Origin: Vagococcus jeotgali
GTDB lineage: Bacteria; Bacillota; Bacilli; Lactobacillales; Vagococcaceae
Direction: 5' to 3'
Assembly: GCF_035918315.1 (NCBI RefSeq)
Contig: NZ_CP142146.1
Location: forward strand, 1,612,001 to 1,676,000
DNA length: 64,000 nucleotides
In this document: piece after piece, positions 1 through 8,994 of the stretch
Layout: the number at the start of each line of letters is the position of its first letter
How positions within the stretch are numbered: the first letter of the stretch is position 1
Notes under the pieces: model-generated
Databases searched by the model: none
Seen by the model: the letters and a program-made list of their open reading frames with translations, nothing else
Told to the model about the DNA's origin: nothing
Program-made: the position numbers and the translations under genes

Positions 1-401
1 GTTTGTTCTTTTTTGATGGTAACAAAAGGTTGAAAGGTAGCATTGTTAATTAAATATTCTGCTTTTGTAAGCCACTTTAAATACTCATCTGAGTTTCTTG
101 TAACAAAGTGAACATTGGTGACACCTTGGTAGCGATTCATAAAATATCTTAATTCATCTGTTGGTTGAACACTCCAAATATGTGTATACTCTTTGTCTTG
201 ATCTTTTTCTAATAAATACTCAAAAATAGCAAAAGGTGAGTCTGTTAAGGACTTACCATCCCGGCTTTCATAAAGAATTGTTTTTGATTGAATGTCTTCT
301 GTCTTATAATACTGTGTGTATGTTGCTACACGTTTTCCAATAGATACCTTGGTTGTTAAAAACGGATTAACTAGACGATTAACCTTAGCCATAACTCCCA
401 T
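1..401 (-). CDS. CDP-glycerol glycerophosphotransferase family protein (TagB/TagF type), N-terminal part only
   Basis: Partial gene whose 3' end lies outside the window. About 130 N-terminal residues are visible, read from an ATG overlapping the previous stop (TGATG at 399-403). A second in-frame ATG at 392 has a GGGAG just upstream and could be the true start. The peptide contains a 'YESRDGKSLTDSPFAIFEYL' stretch, which resembles the N-terminal part of glycerophosphotransferases (compare 'YFESFHGKQFSDNPKAIYDCL' in the adjacent gene). This suggests a duplicated pair of enzymes that prime or polymerise poly(glycerol phosphate) teichoic acid on a lipid carrier at the inner membrane face. The catalytic half is not visible, so substrate and role (primase or polymerase) are inferred. 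Confidence 0.75.
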   Translation of the reverse strand, partial: MGVMAKVNRLVNPFLTTKVSIGKRVATYTQYYKTEDIQSKTILYESRDGKSLTDSPFAIFEYLLEKDQDKEYTHIWSVQPTDELRYFMNRYQGVTNVHFVTRNSDEYLKWLTKAEYLINNATFQPFVTIKKEQ

Positions 402-1576
402 CAACTCACCACTTTCTGATTAATAATCTCTGCAACTTGTCTTGATGCTTGTCCTGTTTCATAAGTATTGAACTCTTCTCTAAATTCTAGATACTTATCC
501 TGATAACGATTTTCCTGCTCGTCTATATATGATAAAGCACTTAGTAAGGCGTGTTTGGTTTCAACAATCGGCCCAGGTAATGTAGACTCAATTGGAAAAT
601 AAAAACCACGTAACTGAGTTTCATAATAGTCCTTGTCAGGGATATAGAAAATCATTGGCTTATTTGTCAGACTAAAATCAAATAAACATGAAGAGTAATC
701 AGTGATTAAAATATCACTGACAGCTAATAACTGACTCATGTCATAACCAGTTGAAACGTCTAGCACAACTGATTTTGGCCACTTGCTAAAATCTAAATTC
801 TCAGCGACTAAGTAATGCATTCTAACTAAGAGAATCGAGTCTTCTCCGTAAATACTAGTAAAGTCACTAAATGGAAAATCGATACTGAAACCATATTGAT
901 TAGCCCCTTTTGAATCACTCTCTCGCCACGTTGGAGCATATAATACAACTCGTTTGTCTACAGGAATCTCTAGTTGCTCTTTTAGTCTATTTTTTAGCAG
1001 CTTGTCATACTTCACATCAATAAGTAAATCATTACGAGGGTAACCACTATCTAATACTTCTCCAGTATACATAAATGCTTCTCTAAAGTGCTTAGTTGTA
1101 TAAGGGCTTGATGATAATAAATAATCCCATCTCTGACTTTCATTTGCAAATTCTGTTGTGTAACTTTCTTTTGTGTACCCTGGAATATTTACATCCCCAA
1201 TATCAGCACCCAACCTTTTTAACGGCGTGCCGTGCCAAGTTTGAATATAGGTGGTCTTTTTACTTTTAGTCAACCATAGCGGCGTTCTTGTATTAGTTAC
1301 CCAAACACATGCTTTAGGCATAGTGAAAAACCAGCGTAAGGAAAAACGACGAACAAAAGGAACCTCTTCTTTTAGAAAAGGTGCCTCATATCCCTTCGTT
1401 ACTCCCCACACTAGTTCTAAATTCGGGTATTCATTTTTTAGACAATCGTAAATAGCTTTTGGATTATCACTGAACTGCTTGCCATGGAAACTTTCAAAAT
1501 AAATCACATCTTGAGTCTTTGACTTGCCTATCCATTTAAATAAGGTGGCAATGATTTTTTCTACTAATCGTTTCAT
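401..1576 (-). CDS. CDP-glycerol glycerophosphotransferase family protein (TagB/TagF type)
   Basis: 391 residues, the size of a single TagB/TagF-type catalytic domain rather than the longer classical TagF. The family hallmarks are visible: 'TWHGTPLKRLG' near residues 113-123 with the catalytic-type His, 'YAPTWRE' in the middle, and 'ITDYSSCLFDF' near the CDP-glycerol site. Family knowledge: these membrane-associated enzymes move glycerol phosphate from CDP-glycerol onto the teichoic acid linkage unit. The gene lies 11 bp after tagG and its stop overlaps the start of a second family member, so both are probably translated as one operon. Whether it is primase or polymerase cannot be decided from the sequence. 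Confidence 0.88.
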   Translation of the reverse strand: MKRLVEKIIATLFKWIGKSKTQDVIYFESFHGKQFSDNPKAIYDCLKNEYPNLELVWGVTKGYEAPFLKEEVPFVRRFSLRWFFTMPKACVWVTNTRTPLWLTKSKKTTYIQTWHGTPLKRLGADIGDVNIPGYTKESYTTEFANESQRWDYLLSSSPYTTKHFREAFMYTGEVLDSGYPRNDLLIDVKYDKLLKNRLKEQLEIPVDKRVVLYAPTWRESDSKGANQYGFSIDFPFSDFTSIYGEDSILLVRMHYLVAENLDFSKWPKSVVLDVSTGYDMSQLLAVSDILITDYSSCLFDFSLTNKPMIFYIPDKDYYETQLRGFYFPIESTLPGPIVETKHALLSALSYIDEQENRYQDKYLEFREEFNTYETGQASRQVAEIINQKVVS

Positions 1577-1587
1577 GGTTTCTCCTT

Positions 1588-2406
1588 TTACATAAAATCT
1601 ACAAATCTCGCTCTAAATTTCATATGAATGTGACTTCCCACAATCAATAACACACCAACTACTAACCAGAAAAAGATTGTTTGAGTGCCTTTTTCCCAGA
1701 ACCAAACATGATACAACAATGAATCTCTAAATCCGTTAATGATATAGTAGATTGGATTTAATTCTAATAATTTTATAAACCAAGCATGACTTGTTCCTTT
1801 AAACATGTCTTTAAAGTCCCAAATTGGACCAGATAAATAAAATAATAACCTTAAAACAGATTGCAACATAATATGATAGTCACGCACTAAAACTGTGATT
1901 GTTGAATTTAAAATACCAAAGGCAAATAAAAATACAATCATACAGAAGAAATAATAAAAAAACTGTAACCAGTAAATATTCGGATAAATACCAAAACCAA
2001 ACATTGTCACAAATAATAATAACATCATCCATCTATAGCTAACAAAATTACTCGCCATGTTGACTGTGGGTAAAATACTCACAGGAAACTTCATTTTAGA
2101 TACCATACCGGCTTGTTTGTAAATGCTATTTGAGCCACCTAAAATCGAGTTGTTAATGAAGAACCAAGCAATAATACCGACTAACATCCAAATAATAAAC
2201 GGCACGCCGTGAACCTTTTGACCATTTCTAACTCCTAGTCCAAATACTAAATAATAGATTCCGATTTGAATTGCTGGGTTTAAAAACTGCCAAACAAGTC
2301 CTAGATAATGACTTTGGTACGTCGCTTTTTCTTCATATTTAGAAATTCGACTAATAATACCAAAATTTTTAAATTGTTCCGTAATTACGGTTTTTACGTC
2401 ATTCAC
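1588..2406 (-). CDS. tagG: Teichoic acid ABC exporter, permease subunit
   Basis: 272-residue ABC-2 type permease with about six hydrophobic segments (for example around residues 45-65, 70-90, 125-145, 150-172 and 243-262). The short amphipathic N-terminus ahead of the first segment fits TagG. With TagH it exports undecaprenyl-linked wall teichoic acid across the membrane. It sits between tagA and the glycerophosphotransferase genes on the same strand with gaps of about 12 bp, so it belongs to the tag operon. In many relatives tagG and tagH are adjacent; here two biosynthetic genes separate them. A polysaccharide exporter is the alternative, but the context strongly favours teichoic acid. Confidence 0.88.
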   Translation of the reverse strand: MNDVKTVITEQFKNFGIISRISKYEEKATYQSHYLGLVWQFLNPAIQIGIYYLVFGLGVRNGQKVHGVPFIIWMLVGIIAWFFINNSILGGSNSIYKQAGMVSKMKFPVSILPTVNMASNFVSYRWMMLLLFVTMFGFGIYPNIYWLQFFYYFFCMIVFLFAFGILNSTITVLVRDYHIMLQSVLRLLFYLSGPIWDFKDMFKGTSHAWFIKLLELNPIYYIINGFRDSLLYHVWFWEKGTQTIFFWLVVGVLLIVGSHIHMKFRARFVDFM

Positions 2407-2418
2407 GTTAAAATCTCC

Positions 2419-3159
2419 TTACTCTTTGCTTTGCTTTTGATGCCACATTAAGCCTTTTGCAATAAACAAAGGGGCTTGAAATAGACGATTAAAGCGTTTT
2501 GGGTTACTCATAGAGCGATATACCCATTCCAAGTTTGTTTTTATAAAAAATTCTGGTGCTCGTTTTACTTCACCACTAAACACATCAAAGCTACCACCTA
2601 CTGTTTGAAAAATCGTGGGGGTTAATTCAGGCATATAAGTTTGAAGCCATTCTTCTTGTCTTGGAGACCCAAGAGCTACAAATAGGCAATCTGCCTGACT
2701 TTGATTAATGGTGTTGATAATTTCTTTATCAGTTAACGTTGTATACCCGTCAATCACACCTGCAATACTTAAGCCTGGATATAATAACTTAATATTATCA
2801 CTGGCTTTTTTCACTACGTCTGGTTTTGCACCGTATAAAAAAATAGACGTATGATGAGCATCACTATATTCTAACACTTTTTCCATCACATCGATACCTG
2901 CAATTCGCTCGTTGATGGATCCATTTGTCCAGCCAGATACCTTAACCACACCAATACCATCAGCAAACCTGTGACTAGCTTGTTGTAAAAAAGCCTTAAC
3001 AGTCGGATTTTTCTCTGACATTAAAATAATTTGTGGGTTCACACTTGCTAAGACCATGGCTTTTTTCTGTGCCATATGTTTTGTGATATCAGATTCGATA
3101 TCTGACATCGTCAAACAATCTACTGGTGTGTCTAACACGTACTCTACTTTTCTTGTCAT
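2419..3159 (-). CDS. tagA: N-acetylmannosaminyltransferase of the WecG/TagA/CpsF family
   Basis: 246 residues, normal for TagA. Family positions are visible: 'SVNPQ' near residue 41, 'RFADGIGVV' with the putative catalytic Asp near 67, 'ERIAGID' near 84-90, and a basic C-terminus that in the family mediates membrane association. TagA adds ManNAc to GlcNAc-PP-undecaprenol, the second step of linkage-unit synthesis after TagO. The gene overlaps the upstream transferase gene by 4 bp (stop and start share bases 3156-3159), which indicates translational coupling. It is the only recognisable linkage-unit glycosyltransferase here; TagO is encoded divergently at 6.8 kb. Confidence 0.9.
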   Translation of the reverse strand: MTRKVEYVLDTPVDCLTMSDIESDITKHMAQKKAMVLASVNPQIILMSEKNPTVKAFLQQASHRFADGIGVVKVSGWTNGSINERIAGIDVMEKVLEYSDAHHTSIFLYGAKPDVVKKASDNIKLLYPGLSIAGVIDGYTTLTDKEIINTINQSQADCLFVALGSPRQEEWLQTYMPELTPTIFQTVGGSFDVFSGEVKRAPEFFIKTNLEWVYRSMSNPKRFNRLFQAPLFIAKGLMWHQKQSKE

Positions 3160-4289
3160 TTTTTCTCCACTGCTTTCTTTATTTCCTGAACGACACGACT
3201 AGTTGCAACGCCGTCATTATATGTATTCCATAAACGATTAAAATGCTCATTATTGCCAATTTCTTTAGACTGAAGTTGCTCAATTACACTAGCAGTATCA
3301 TAACAAACTTTATTTGGAAAATCCGATTCGATATTCAACTGAATCCCAGTTGTTTCTCTATAATGTCCTGAATCTGGCCAAAAAATAATCAACTGTCCCT
3401 CTGGATGGCAAAGTGTGTAATCAAAGGCTACAGATGAATAATCTGTAATCAAACAATCTGCTATTTCAATCAAGGCATCTGCTGGCATATTGGATGGGAC
3501 CCATTTTAATTGGTTAATCTTCTTTTCTGGCAAATGAACATGAGGATGTAGTTTTACTAACAGTTCATCTTCTGGCTCTAGGCTATCCACAACACGCTGT
3601 AAATCAAGCAGCCAAGATGATTCTTGCTCATTACCTCGGTAAGTCGGTAAGTACACAATATTTCTTCCTCGTGAACTTGATTTTTTTTTGACAGACTCAT
3701 TTACGAGATAATCGGTTCTTGGAAACCCAAGTAATAGCATCTGCTCAGCAGCCATGCCGTAACTAGCTCGAAAGACATTTCCCATGCGCTCACTTGCTAC
3801 AAAAACATAATCAAATGAGTCATACACACGCTTAAACCGCTTTTTATCTGTATCCGTTGTTCTACTTACTACACTTTGATCTTCTAAGCCGAACTGTTTA
3901 ATAGCACCTGTTGCATGCCATAATAAGAAAACAGTTTGTTCGCTAGAAAAAGCTATATCCCCAAGAAAAGGAAAATAATTGTCAGCTACTACTACTTTAG
4001 AGCGACCAATATCTTTCATACTTTTTAAAAAACTAACAGGATGATTTAAGTCGAAAATCTGAATGCCTTTTTCTTTTAAGCGTTCTGCTTCTTGTAAACA
4101 GGAGCTCGTATAATAGACTCTTACAGGGACTTTTTCATGTATTGCCTGAATGAGTCCGTTGTCATTGTTTGGAAAACTCATGAGGTAAGCCACACCTTCT
4201 TGAAGTGGTATTGACTCTTTCTTTTTAGACATCACACTAACAGTATGACTATACATGTTTTTTAACTGACTAGTTATTTTTTGTTTCAT
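3156..4289 (-). CDS. CDP-glycerol glycerophosphotransferase family protein, TagB-like primase candidate
   Basis: 377 residues with '[13 protein letters not shown]' at about 122-134, 'YLPTYRG' and '[11 protein letters not shown]', the conserved blocks of CDP-glycerol:poly(glycerophosphate) glycerophosphotransferases. Length and position beside tagA suggest TagB, which adds the first glycerol phosphate to the ManNAc-GlcNAc linkage unit. It is the most divergent of the three paralogues in this cluster. Its start overlaps the last 20 bp of tagH, with an AAGG about nine bases upstream of the ATG, and its end overlaps tagA. The family call is firm; the primase role is inferred from gene order. Confidence 0.85.
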   Translation of the reverse strand: MKQKITSQLKNMYSHTVSVMSKKKESIPLQEGVAYLMSFPNNDNGLIQAIHEKVPVRVYYTSSCLQEAERLKEKGIQIFDLNHPVSFLKSMKDIGRSKVVVADNYFPFLGDIAFSSEQTVFLLWHATGAIKQFGLEDQSVVSRTTDTDKKRFKRVYDSFDYVFVASERMGNVFRASYGMAAEQMLLLGFPRTDYLVNESVKKKSSSRGRNIVYLPTYRGNEQESSWLLDLQRVVDSLEPEDELLVKLHPHVHLPEKKINQLKWVPSNMPADALIEIADCLITDYSSVAFDYTLCHPEGQLIIFWPDSGHYRETTGIQLNIESDFPNKVCYDTASVIEQLQSKEIGNNEHFNRLWNTYNDGVATSRVVQEIKKAVEKK

Positions 4290-5328
4290 AAGGAGTAACC
4301 TTGGATACTGTCGTGTTTACAACAACAGTATCACGCTCTGATTGAGTTAAAAATGATTTAAACGAACGTCCACTAATATTGATAGCTCCAAAAACAAATA
4401 GACCTATAATCATTAATAATAAAACGACTTTTGTTAAAAAGGACATCTTACCGATTGAGGGCCCCTTTAACACTGCTTGATCATGGCCTGCTTCAAGGGC
4501 TTTTTCTTTTAATAACTCTTCATTAAATGCTGTTTGTTTGTCTTTGTATTCATTTTGATACTCTTTTTTCTCTTTAGCGCTTAAACCTCTAAACCATTTG
4601 ATAAATTCATTATAGTTTTTGACAACTTCTTCTGTTTCACCATATTCTCTTAATTCTCCGTAATGAATCCAAGCTACCTTATCACATAGCGTTTTGATTT
4701 GAGCAAGTGAGTGAGACACGAAAAAAATTGTTTTGCCTTCACTTTTAAATTGTAAAATACGATCCACACATTTTTGATAAAAGGTGTCATCTCCTACAGA
4801 TAAGGCCTCATCAATAATCAAAACATCTGGATTATTATGCGCTGCAATGGAAAAACCTAAACGAGAGCGCATCCCGCTTGAATAATTTTTAACTGGTTGA
4901 TTAATAAACTCACCGATATCAGCAAATTCTTTAATATCATCCATCATGTCATCAATTTCAGCATTCGTAAAACCGCTCATCAAACATTTTAGACGAATAT
5001 TTTCGACACCTGTTAATTGGGGCTTTAGGCCTGCACCAATAGCGATAATAGACGTTTCTCCGTTAATCTCCATATCCCCTGTTGTTTGTGGAATGATTCC
5101 TGCTAGAATATTAGATAGAGTTGATTTACCTGATCCATTAATTCCGATTAGGCCAACAGCCTCACCTGGGTAGACTGTCATATCAATTCCTTTTAAGCCC
5201 CAAAAATGTGGCACACTTTTTTCTGAAAATTTAAATAGTGCTTTGACTTTATCTGATTTTTTCTTATATAAATCAAACTCTTTGGTGATCATTGATAGTT
5301 GTACTTTTGCATTATCTTCTTGTTTCAC
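4270..5328 (-). CDS. tagH: Teichoic acid ABC exporter, ATP-binding subunit with C-terminal membrane tail
   Basis: 352 residues. The nucleotide-binding domain has Walker A 'GINGSGKST' (62-70), signature '[11 protein letters not shown]', Walker B 'VLIIDEAL' and the switch His in 'FFVSHS'. After the ATPase domain comes a charged linker, one hydrophobic segment near residues 305-325 and a short extracytoplasmic tail, as in Gram-positive TagH. It powers export of lipid-linked teichoic acid together with TagG. It is the first gene of the minus-strand operon and has a good promoter just upstream. The external tail is much shorter than in some TagH proteins that carry SH3-like domains. Confidence 0.9.
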   Translation of the reverse strand: MKQEDNAKVQLSMITKEFDLYKKKSDKVKALFKFSEKSVPHFWGLKGIDMTVYPGEAVGLIGINGSGKSTLSNILAGIIPQTTGDMEINGETSIIAIGAGLKPQLTGVENIRLKCLMSGFTNAEIDDMMDDIKEFADIGEFINQPVKNYSSGMRSRLGFSIAAHNNPDVLIIDEALSVGDDTFYQKCVDRILQFKSEGKTIFFVSHSLAQIKTLCDKVAWIHYGELREYGETEEVVKNYNEFIKWFRGLSAKEKKEYQNEYKDKQTAFNEELLKEKALEAGHDQAVLKGPSIGKMSFLTKVVLLLMIIGLFVFGAINISGRSFKSFLTQSERDTVVVNTTVSKVTPYETKNN

Positions 5329-5372
5329 TTATGATCCATCCTATTCTTTCTCTTCATTAAAACCTCATAGAG

Positions 5373-5401
5373 ATTTTACACTAAAACGAGACTTTTATCA
5401 A
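5373..5401 (-). promoter_or_regulatory. Predicted sigma-A promoter of the tag operon
   Basis: On the minus strand TTGATA (5401-5396) is followed after exactly 17 bp by TAAAAT (5378-5373), 45 bp upstream of the tagH start. Spacing and hexamers fit a vegetative promoter. No operator-like palindrome overlaps it. Confidence 0.6.
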
Positions 5402-5436
5402 AATAAGTTAAAATTTTTATCATTATTAAAATCAAA

Positions 5437-5467
5437 AAAGTTTGAAATCCACTAGATTTCAAACTTT
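5437..5467 (-). terminator. Rho-independent terminator after the LCP gene
   Basis: Perfect 13-bp stem (AAAGTTTGAAATC and its complement) with a 5-nt loop. On the minus strand it is followed by TTTTTTGATTTT. It lies 8 bp past the LCP stop codon and separates that gene from the tag operon promoter. Confidence 0.8.
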
Positions 5468-5474
5468 AAATCAC

Positions 5475-6620
5475 TTAGTTATCCACAGCATACCCATCTG
5501 TTGGGTAGGTCCCTGGATCGATGATACCATTTGACTCAAAGACAAAACCAGGCTCATCACGCTCGTCTGGTTCATCTAAATCTAGAGAACGACGTAAACG
5601 ATGTGAGATGTAATCGATGCTATCTTGATGTAGTCCTACCATACTGATTGGCTCACCATACGGCATGTAATCATAGCTCATCCATGAAAAGACATATGAA
5701 TCAAACTTATAATCTTTAGTTAAACCTGATTGAGCAACTGATAAGATCTTGTTTGATGGCATATCTGTTGTAATATGACCATCTAAGGCATTTAAAATAC
5801 TCTTATATTTTGCAATAGAGCCTGCACTCATCGCTTTTTGAGCAATCGCTTCAAGTACTTGTTGCTGACGCTTACCACGCTCCACATCATTATCAACGTA
5901 ACGTGTTCTAGCAAAAGCCAGTGCTTCTTCACCATTTAAGTTGTGACGACCTTCTTTTAGATCAACTACCTTTTCACCTTTAGCGTTTTGCTCAGTTAAG
6001 GTAAATGGGACATCAATCTCTACACCACCTAAAGCATCTACTATATCTTCAAAAGCTTGAAAGTCAGCTGTAGCATAAAAATTAATCGGCACATCCATTA
6101 AGTTGCTGACAGTTTCGATGGTTGTATCAATCCCACCATGAGCAAAAGCTGCATTAATTTTATCTTTTCCTTGATAACCAGGTGCTTCAATTGTTGTATA
6201 AGTATCACGAGGAATACTAACTAAACTAACTAATTCTTCTTGTGGGTTTAGCGTTACTAAAATCATAGAGTCTGTTCTAGCGCTACCAATATCACGCTCA
6301 TCATTGTCATCTAGACCAAGTAGTAAAATCGAGATAGGTTCTTTTTGAACATCAATTTTTTCTTGCTCTTCAATGACTGCTGTTTCTCTTGGTTGATAAG
6401 AATCATTTAAAAATTTATTGGCATCTACCATCATTTTCACACCGTAAACAACGACACCTAGCACGGCAAATAGTATAACAACAATCAATACTTTACCAAT
6501 AATGATAGGTATACGCTTTTTCTTTGATTTAGATTGTTTTCTTAAGTTCCTTCTGGTACCAACAACAGAAGGTAAATTAGAATTTTCTTCTTCTTGCGTT
6601 CTTTTATCTTTTCTCTTCAC
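5475..6620 (-). CDS. LytR-CpsA-Psr (LCP) family cell wall polymer ligase
   Basis: 381 residues starting at a GTG with AGGAG nine bases upstream. A basic cytoplasmic segment is followed by a membrane helix at about 42-62 and an extracellular LCP domain with 'ILLLGLDDND' , 'ARTDSMILVTLNP', 'VSIPRDTY' and 'FARTRYVDNDVERGKRQQQ', which carry the conserved Arg and Asp residues. LCP enzymes transfer teichoic acid or capsule from undecaprenyl pyrophosphate to peptidoglycan. Placement between tagO and the tagGH cluster supports teichoic acid attachment. Paralogues are usual in the group, so no specific symbol is given. Confidence 0.9.
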   Translation of the reverse strand: MKRKDKRTQEEENSNLPSVVGTRRNLRKQSKSKKKRIPIIIGKVLIVVILFAVLGVVVYGVKMMVDANKFLNDSYQPRETAVIEEQEKIDVQKEPISILLLGLDDNDERDIGSARTDSMILVTLNPQEELVSLVSIPRDTYTTIEAPGYQGKDKINAAFAHGGIDTTIETVSNLMDVPINFYATADFQAFEDIVDALGGVEIDVPFTLTEQNAKGEKVVDLKEGRHNLNGEEALAFARTRYVDNDVERGKRQQQVLEAIAQKAMSAGSIAKYKSILNALDGHITTDMPSNKILSVAQSGLTKDYKFDSYVFSWMSYDYMPYGEPISMVGLHQDSIDYISHRLRRSLDLDEPDERDEPGFVFESNGIIDPGTYPTDGYAVDN

Positions 6621-6656
6621 TTTTTTTCTCCTAAATTATCACTTTTTATCTAAGGC

Positions 6657-6685
6657 AGTATAGCATAAGAATTTGTTATTTTAAA
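6657..6685 (-). promoter_or_regulatory. Possible promoter of the LCP gene
   Basis: Minus-strand -10 TATACT (6662-6657) with a weak TTTAAA 17 bp upstream (6685-6680). The -35 match is poor, so the call is tentative. Confidence 0.4.
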
Positions 6686-6740
6686 ATATTTCATGAATTT
6701 TAATACTTTTTTAAAGGTAGGTGTTCATTCCAACTTTAAA

Positions 6741-6769
6741 TTGTGTAACAATCTAATGTCATGTATAAT
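6741..6769 (+). promoter_or_regulatory. Predicted promoter of tagO
   Basis: TTGTGT (6741-6746), a 17-bp spacer and a perfect TATAAT (6764-6769). Transcription would begin near 6776, only about five bases before the first possible ATG. That argues for one of the internal ATGs as the real tagO start. Confidence 0.6.
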
Positions 6770-6795
6770 ATGATTGAATTATGAAAGTAGGTATT

Positions 6796-7938
6796 ATGAA
6801 AATGAGTTTTCTTATGGAGATTTCTTTACGGTTGATTGCAACCATGATCCTAGCTTTCTTGATTACCCCAATAGTTAGACGACTAGCCTTTAAAATGAAT
6901 GCGGTAGATAAACCAGATAAAAGACGAGTCAATAAAGTAACCATGCCAACTGCTGGTGGATTAGCTATCTACATTGCTTTTTCTATCTCTGTTCTATTTT
7001 TCTTTAGGAACTATATTCCTTTTGAGTTTGCTTTAAACCTTGTTATTTCATCTGGTATTGTGGTCTTAACAGGACTCTTAGATGATATTTTCGAGTTGTC
7101 TCCTAAGCAGAAAATGGTAGGCATTGTCCTAGCAGCTCTTTACGTCTGCTTTGTCTTTGATATTACCATGAGTTCAATCACTATCCCTTATTTTGGGACG
7201 ATTCAACTTCAGTGGTTAAGTTATCCCGTTACTATTTTATGGATTGCTGGGCTGACTAATGCCATTAATTTGATTGATGGACTAGACGGGCTAGCTTCAG
7301 GTGTGTCTATTATTGCCTTAACAACCATTGGTATTATTGGATATATTGGGTCATCAACGGGAGCTGTTAAATTATTTGTGCCTCTTAGTATTTTTGCACT
7401 ACTAATGGGTACTATTGGATTTTTCCCTTTTAACTTTTATCCAGCTAAAATATTTTTAGGAGATACTGGTGCCTTGTTACTTGGTTTTTTAATCTCCGTC
7501 TTATCCTTACAAGGTCTTAAAAATGCTACCTTTATTTCTTTAGTAACACCTTTAATTATTTTAGGGGTACCTCTAACAGATACTGTGTTTGCTATGATTA
7601 GACGATTTTTAAACAAAGAACCTATCTCATCGGCTGATAAAATGCACTTGCATCATAGGTTACTCTCACTTGGATTTACTCACCGCGGGGCAGTTCTTAT
7701 GATTTATTGCATGGCGATGATTTTTTCGTTAATTTCTCTCTTATATATGTTCACAGACACATGGGCAACTGTTTTATTAACCATCGCCTCCTTGTTTGGT
7801 CTTCAATTATTTATCGAATTGATTGAGCTATCTGGGGAAAATCGTAGGCCTCTTTTAAATGGTCTAAAATTTATTGGTAATAAAGCTCACAGACAACGTG
7901 TCTTACGTAACAAAAAAAAGAAGAAAGACAATCACTAA
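6796..7938 (+). CDS. tagO: Undecaprenyl-phosphate N-acetylglucosaminyl-1-phosphate transferase
   Basis: Integral membrane enzyme of the MraY/WecA family with about ten hydrophobic segments. Key motifs are 'GLLDDIFELSPKQK', 'NAINLIDGLDGLASG', 'FLGDTGALLLGF' and 'HLHHRLLSLGFTH', the Asp and His signatures of polyprenyl-phosphate GlcNAc-1-P transferases. It makes the first lipid intermediate of wall teichoic acid. The reading frame opens at 6781, but the predicted transcription start is near 6776 and AAAGTAGG at 6784-6791 lies inside that extension. I therefore prefer ATG 6796, or ATG 6802. The C-terminus is Lys-rich. The gene converges on the YihY gene with a 4-bp overlap of their 3' ends. Confidence 0.88.
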   Translation: MKMSFLMEISLRLIATMILAFLITPIVRRLAFKMNAVDKPDKRRVNKVTMPTAGGLAIYIAFSISVLFFFRNYIPFEFALNLVISSGIVVLTGLLDDIFELSPKQKMVGIVLAALYVCFVFDITMSSITIPYFGTIQLQWLSYPVTILWIAGLTNAINLIDGLDGLASGVSIIALTTIGIIGYIGSSTGAVKLFVPLSIFALLMGTIGFFPFNFYPAKIFLGDTGALLLGFLISVLSLQGLKNATFISLVTPLIILGVPLTDTVFAMIRRFLNKEPISSADKMHLHHRLLSLGFTHRGAVLMIYCMAMIFSLISLLYMFTDTWATVLLTIASLFGLQLFIELIELSGENRRPLLNGLKFIGNKAHRQRVLRNKKKKKDNH

Positions 7939-8981
7939 AATTTAGTGTGGTCTTCCTTCTTTTTTTCGTGCTCTTCTTTACGCTTTAGAGCCCGTTGCTC
8001 GATTTCTTCTTCTTCTTCTTTGATACCTGCTTTTGTTTTCAACTTACTCGCCTTATGACCTTTAGCCTTAGCAACAGCTTGTTGTTTGATGTCTCCTGTT
8101 TTCTTTTGGATATAAGTTCCTAGTTTGGTTTGTTTTGTTGTGATGCTTCCATAAAAGAATTTCTCAAGAGTCACATTAATAATCCCACCAATGATTACAA
8201 TAGAAGCTGCGATATCTAACCAGAACATGAAGATGATGAAACCTCCAATAATTCCATAACTAGTGATTCTCTTAGAAAAATGGGTCACATATAAACTAAA
8301 AAACTGAGTCACAATCATCCAAGAAACAGTGGTAAAAATTGTTCCAGGAATGATCGTTCTAAAATGAATTTTAGCACTAGGGACAAAGTAGTAAATACAA
8401 ACTAAGGTAACAAATAAAATACTTGAGGTAACAGGCCATCTTAGTGTTTTAAAGGTATGGAGAATATCATTTGGCAATCCAATTCTAGGTAAGACATACT
8501 CTAAAATCGTCTGACCAAATGCCATAGCAAACATCAACACAATAAGTGCTAATAGTAGTAGAAAAACCATAAAAAAGGCAGCAATTCGTTTGATAAATGC
8601 TTTTTTTTGATACCCAATACCATATGCTTTATCTAAGCTGATTCTGATACCATTTATTCCCTTACTAATTGCCCAAAACGTACCAATAGCAGAAATAGAT
8701 AGTAACCCACCACTACTGGTTTCCAACAAACTTTTTATTGTATCATTCATAATCGCATACACATCTGGTGGAAGTAGTTCTCGGATGTAAGGTAGTACCG
8801 TGTTTTCATTAATATGTAAAAACGGTAAAATATTTCCAATAGCAATCAACAGTGGAAAAAAAGATAAGAGCATGTAATACGTCACGACTATGGCATAGAT
8901 TTTCATTTCAGAATCGTGAAATGTTTCCATGAAAAGAGAAAACATGTCCTTAAGCTCTCTCTTTTTTTCCGGTGATAACAT
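7935..8981 (-). CDS. YihY/UPF0761 family inner membrane protein
   Basis: About 348 residues with a six-helix hydrophobic core (roughly residues 35-275) and a long charged C-terminal tail rich in Lys and Glu. The 'SISAIGTFWAISKGINGIRISLDKAYG' region is typical of the YihY (formerly BrkB/RbN) family. Its biochemical function is not established. The frame can be extended to an ATG at 9002 that overlaps the map stop, but AGGGGA sits correctly for ATG 8981, so I chose that start. It probably shares a transcript with map. Its last 4 bp overlap tagO on the other strand. Confidence 0.8.
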   Translation of the reverse strand: MLSPEKKRELKDMFSLFMETFHDSEMKIYAIVVTYYMLLSFFPLLIAIGNILPFLHINENTVLPYIRELLPPDVYAIMNDTIKSLLETSSGGLLSISAIGTFWAISKGINGIRISLDKAYGIGYQKKAFIKRIAAFFMVFLLLLALIVLMFAMAFGQTILEYVLPRIGLPNDILHTFKTLRWPVTSSILFVTLVCIYYFVPSAKIHFRTIIPGTIFTTVSWMIVTQFFSLYVTHFSKRITSYGIIGGFIIFMFWLDIAASIVIIGGIINVTLEKFFYGSITTKQTKLGTYIQKKTGDIKQQAVAKAKGHKASKLKTKAGIKEEEEEIEQRALKRKEEHEKKKEDHTKF

Positions 8982-8994
8982 GTTTTTTGTTCCC

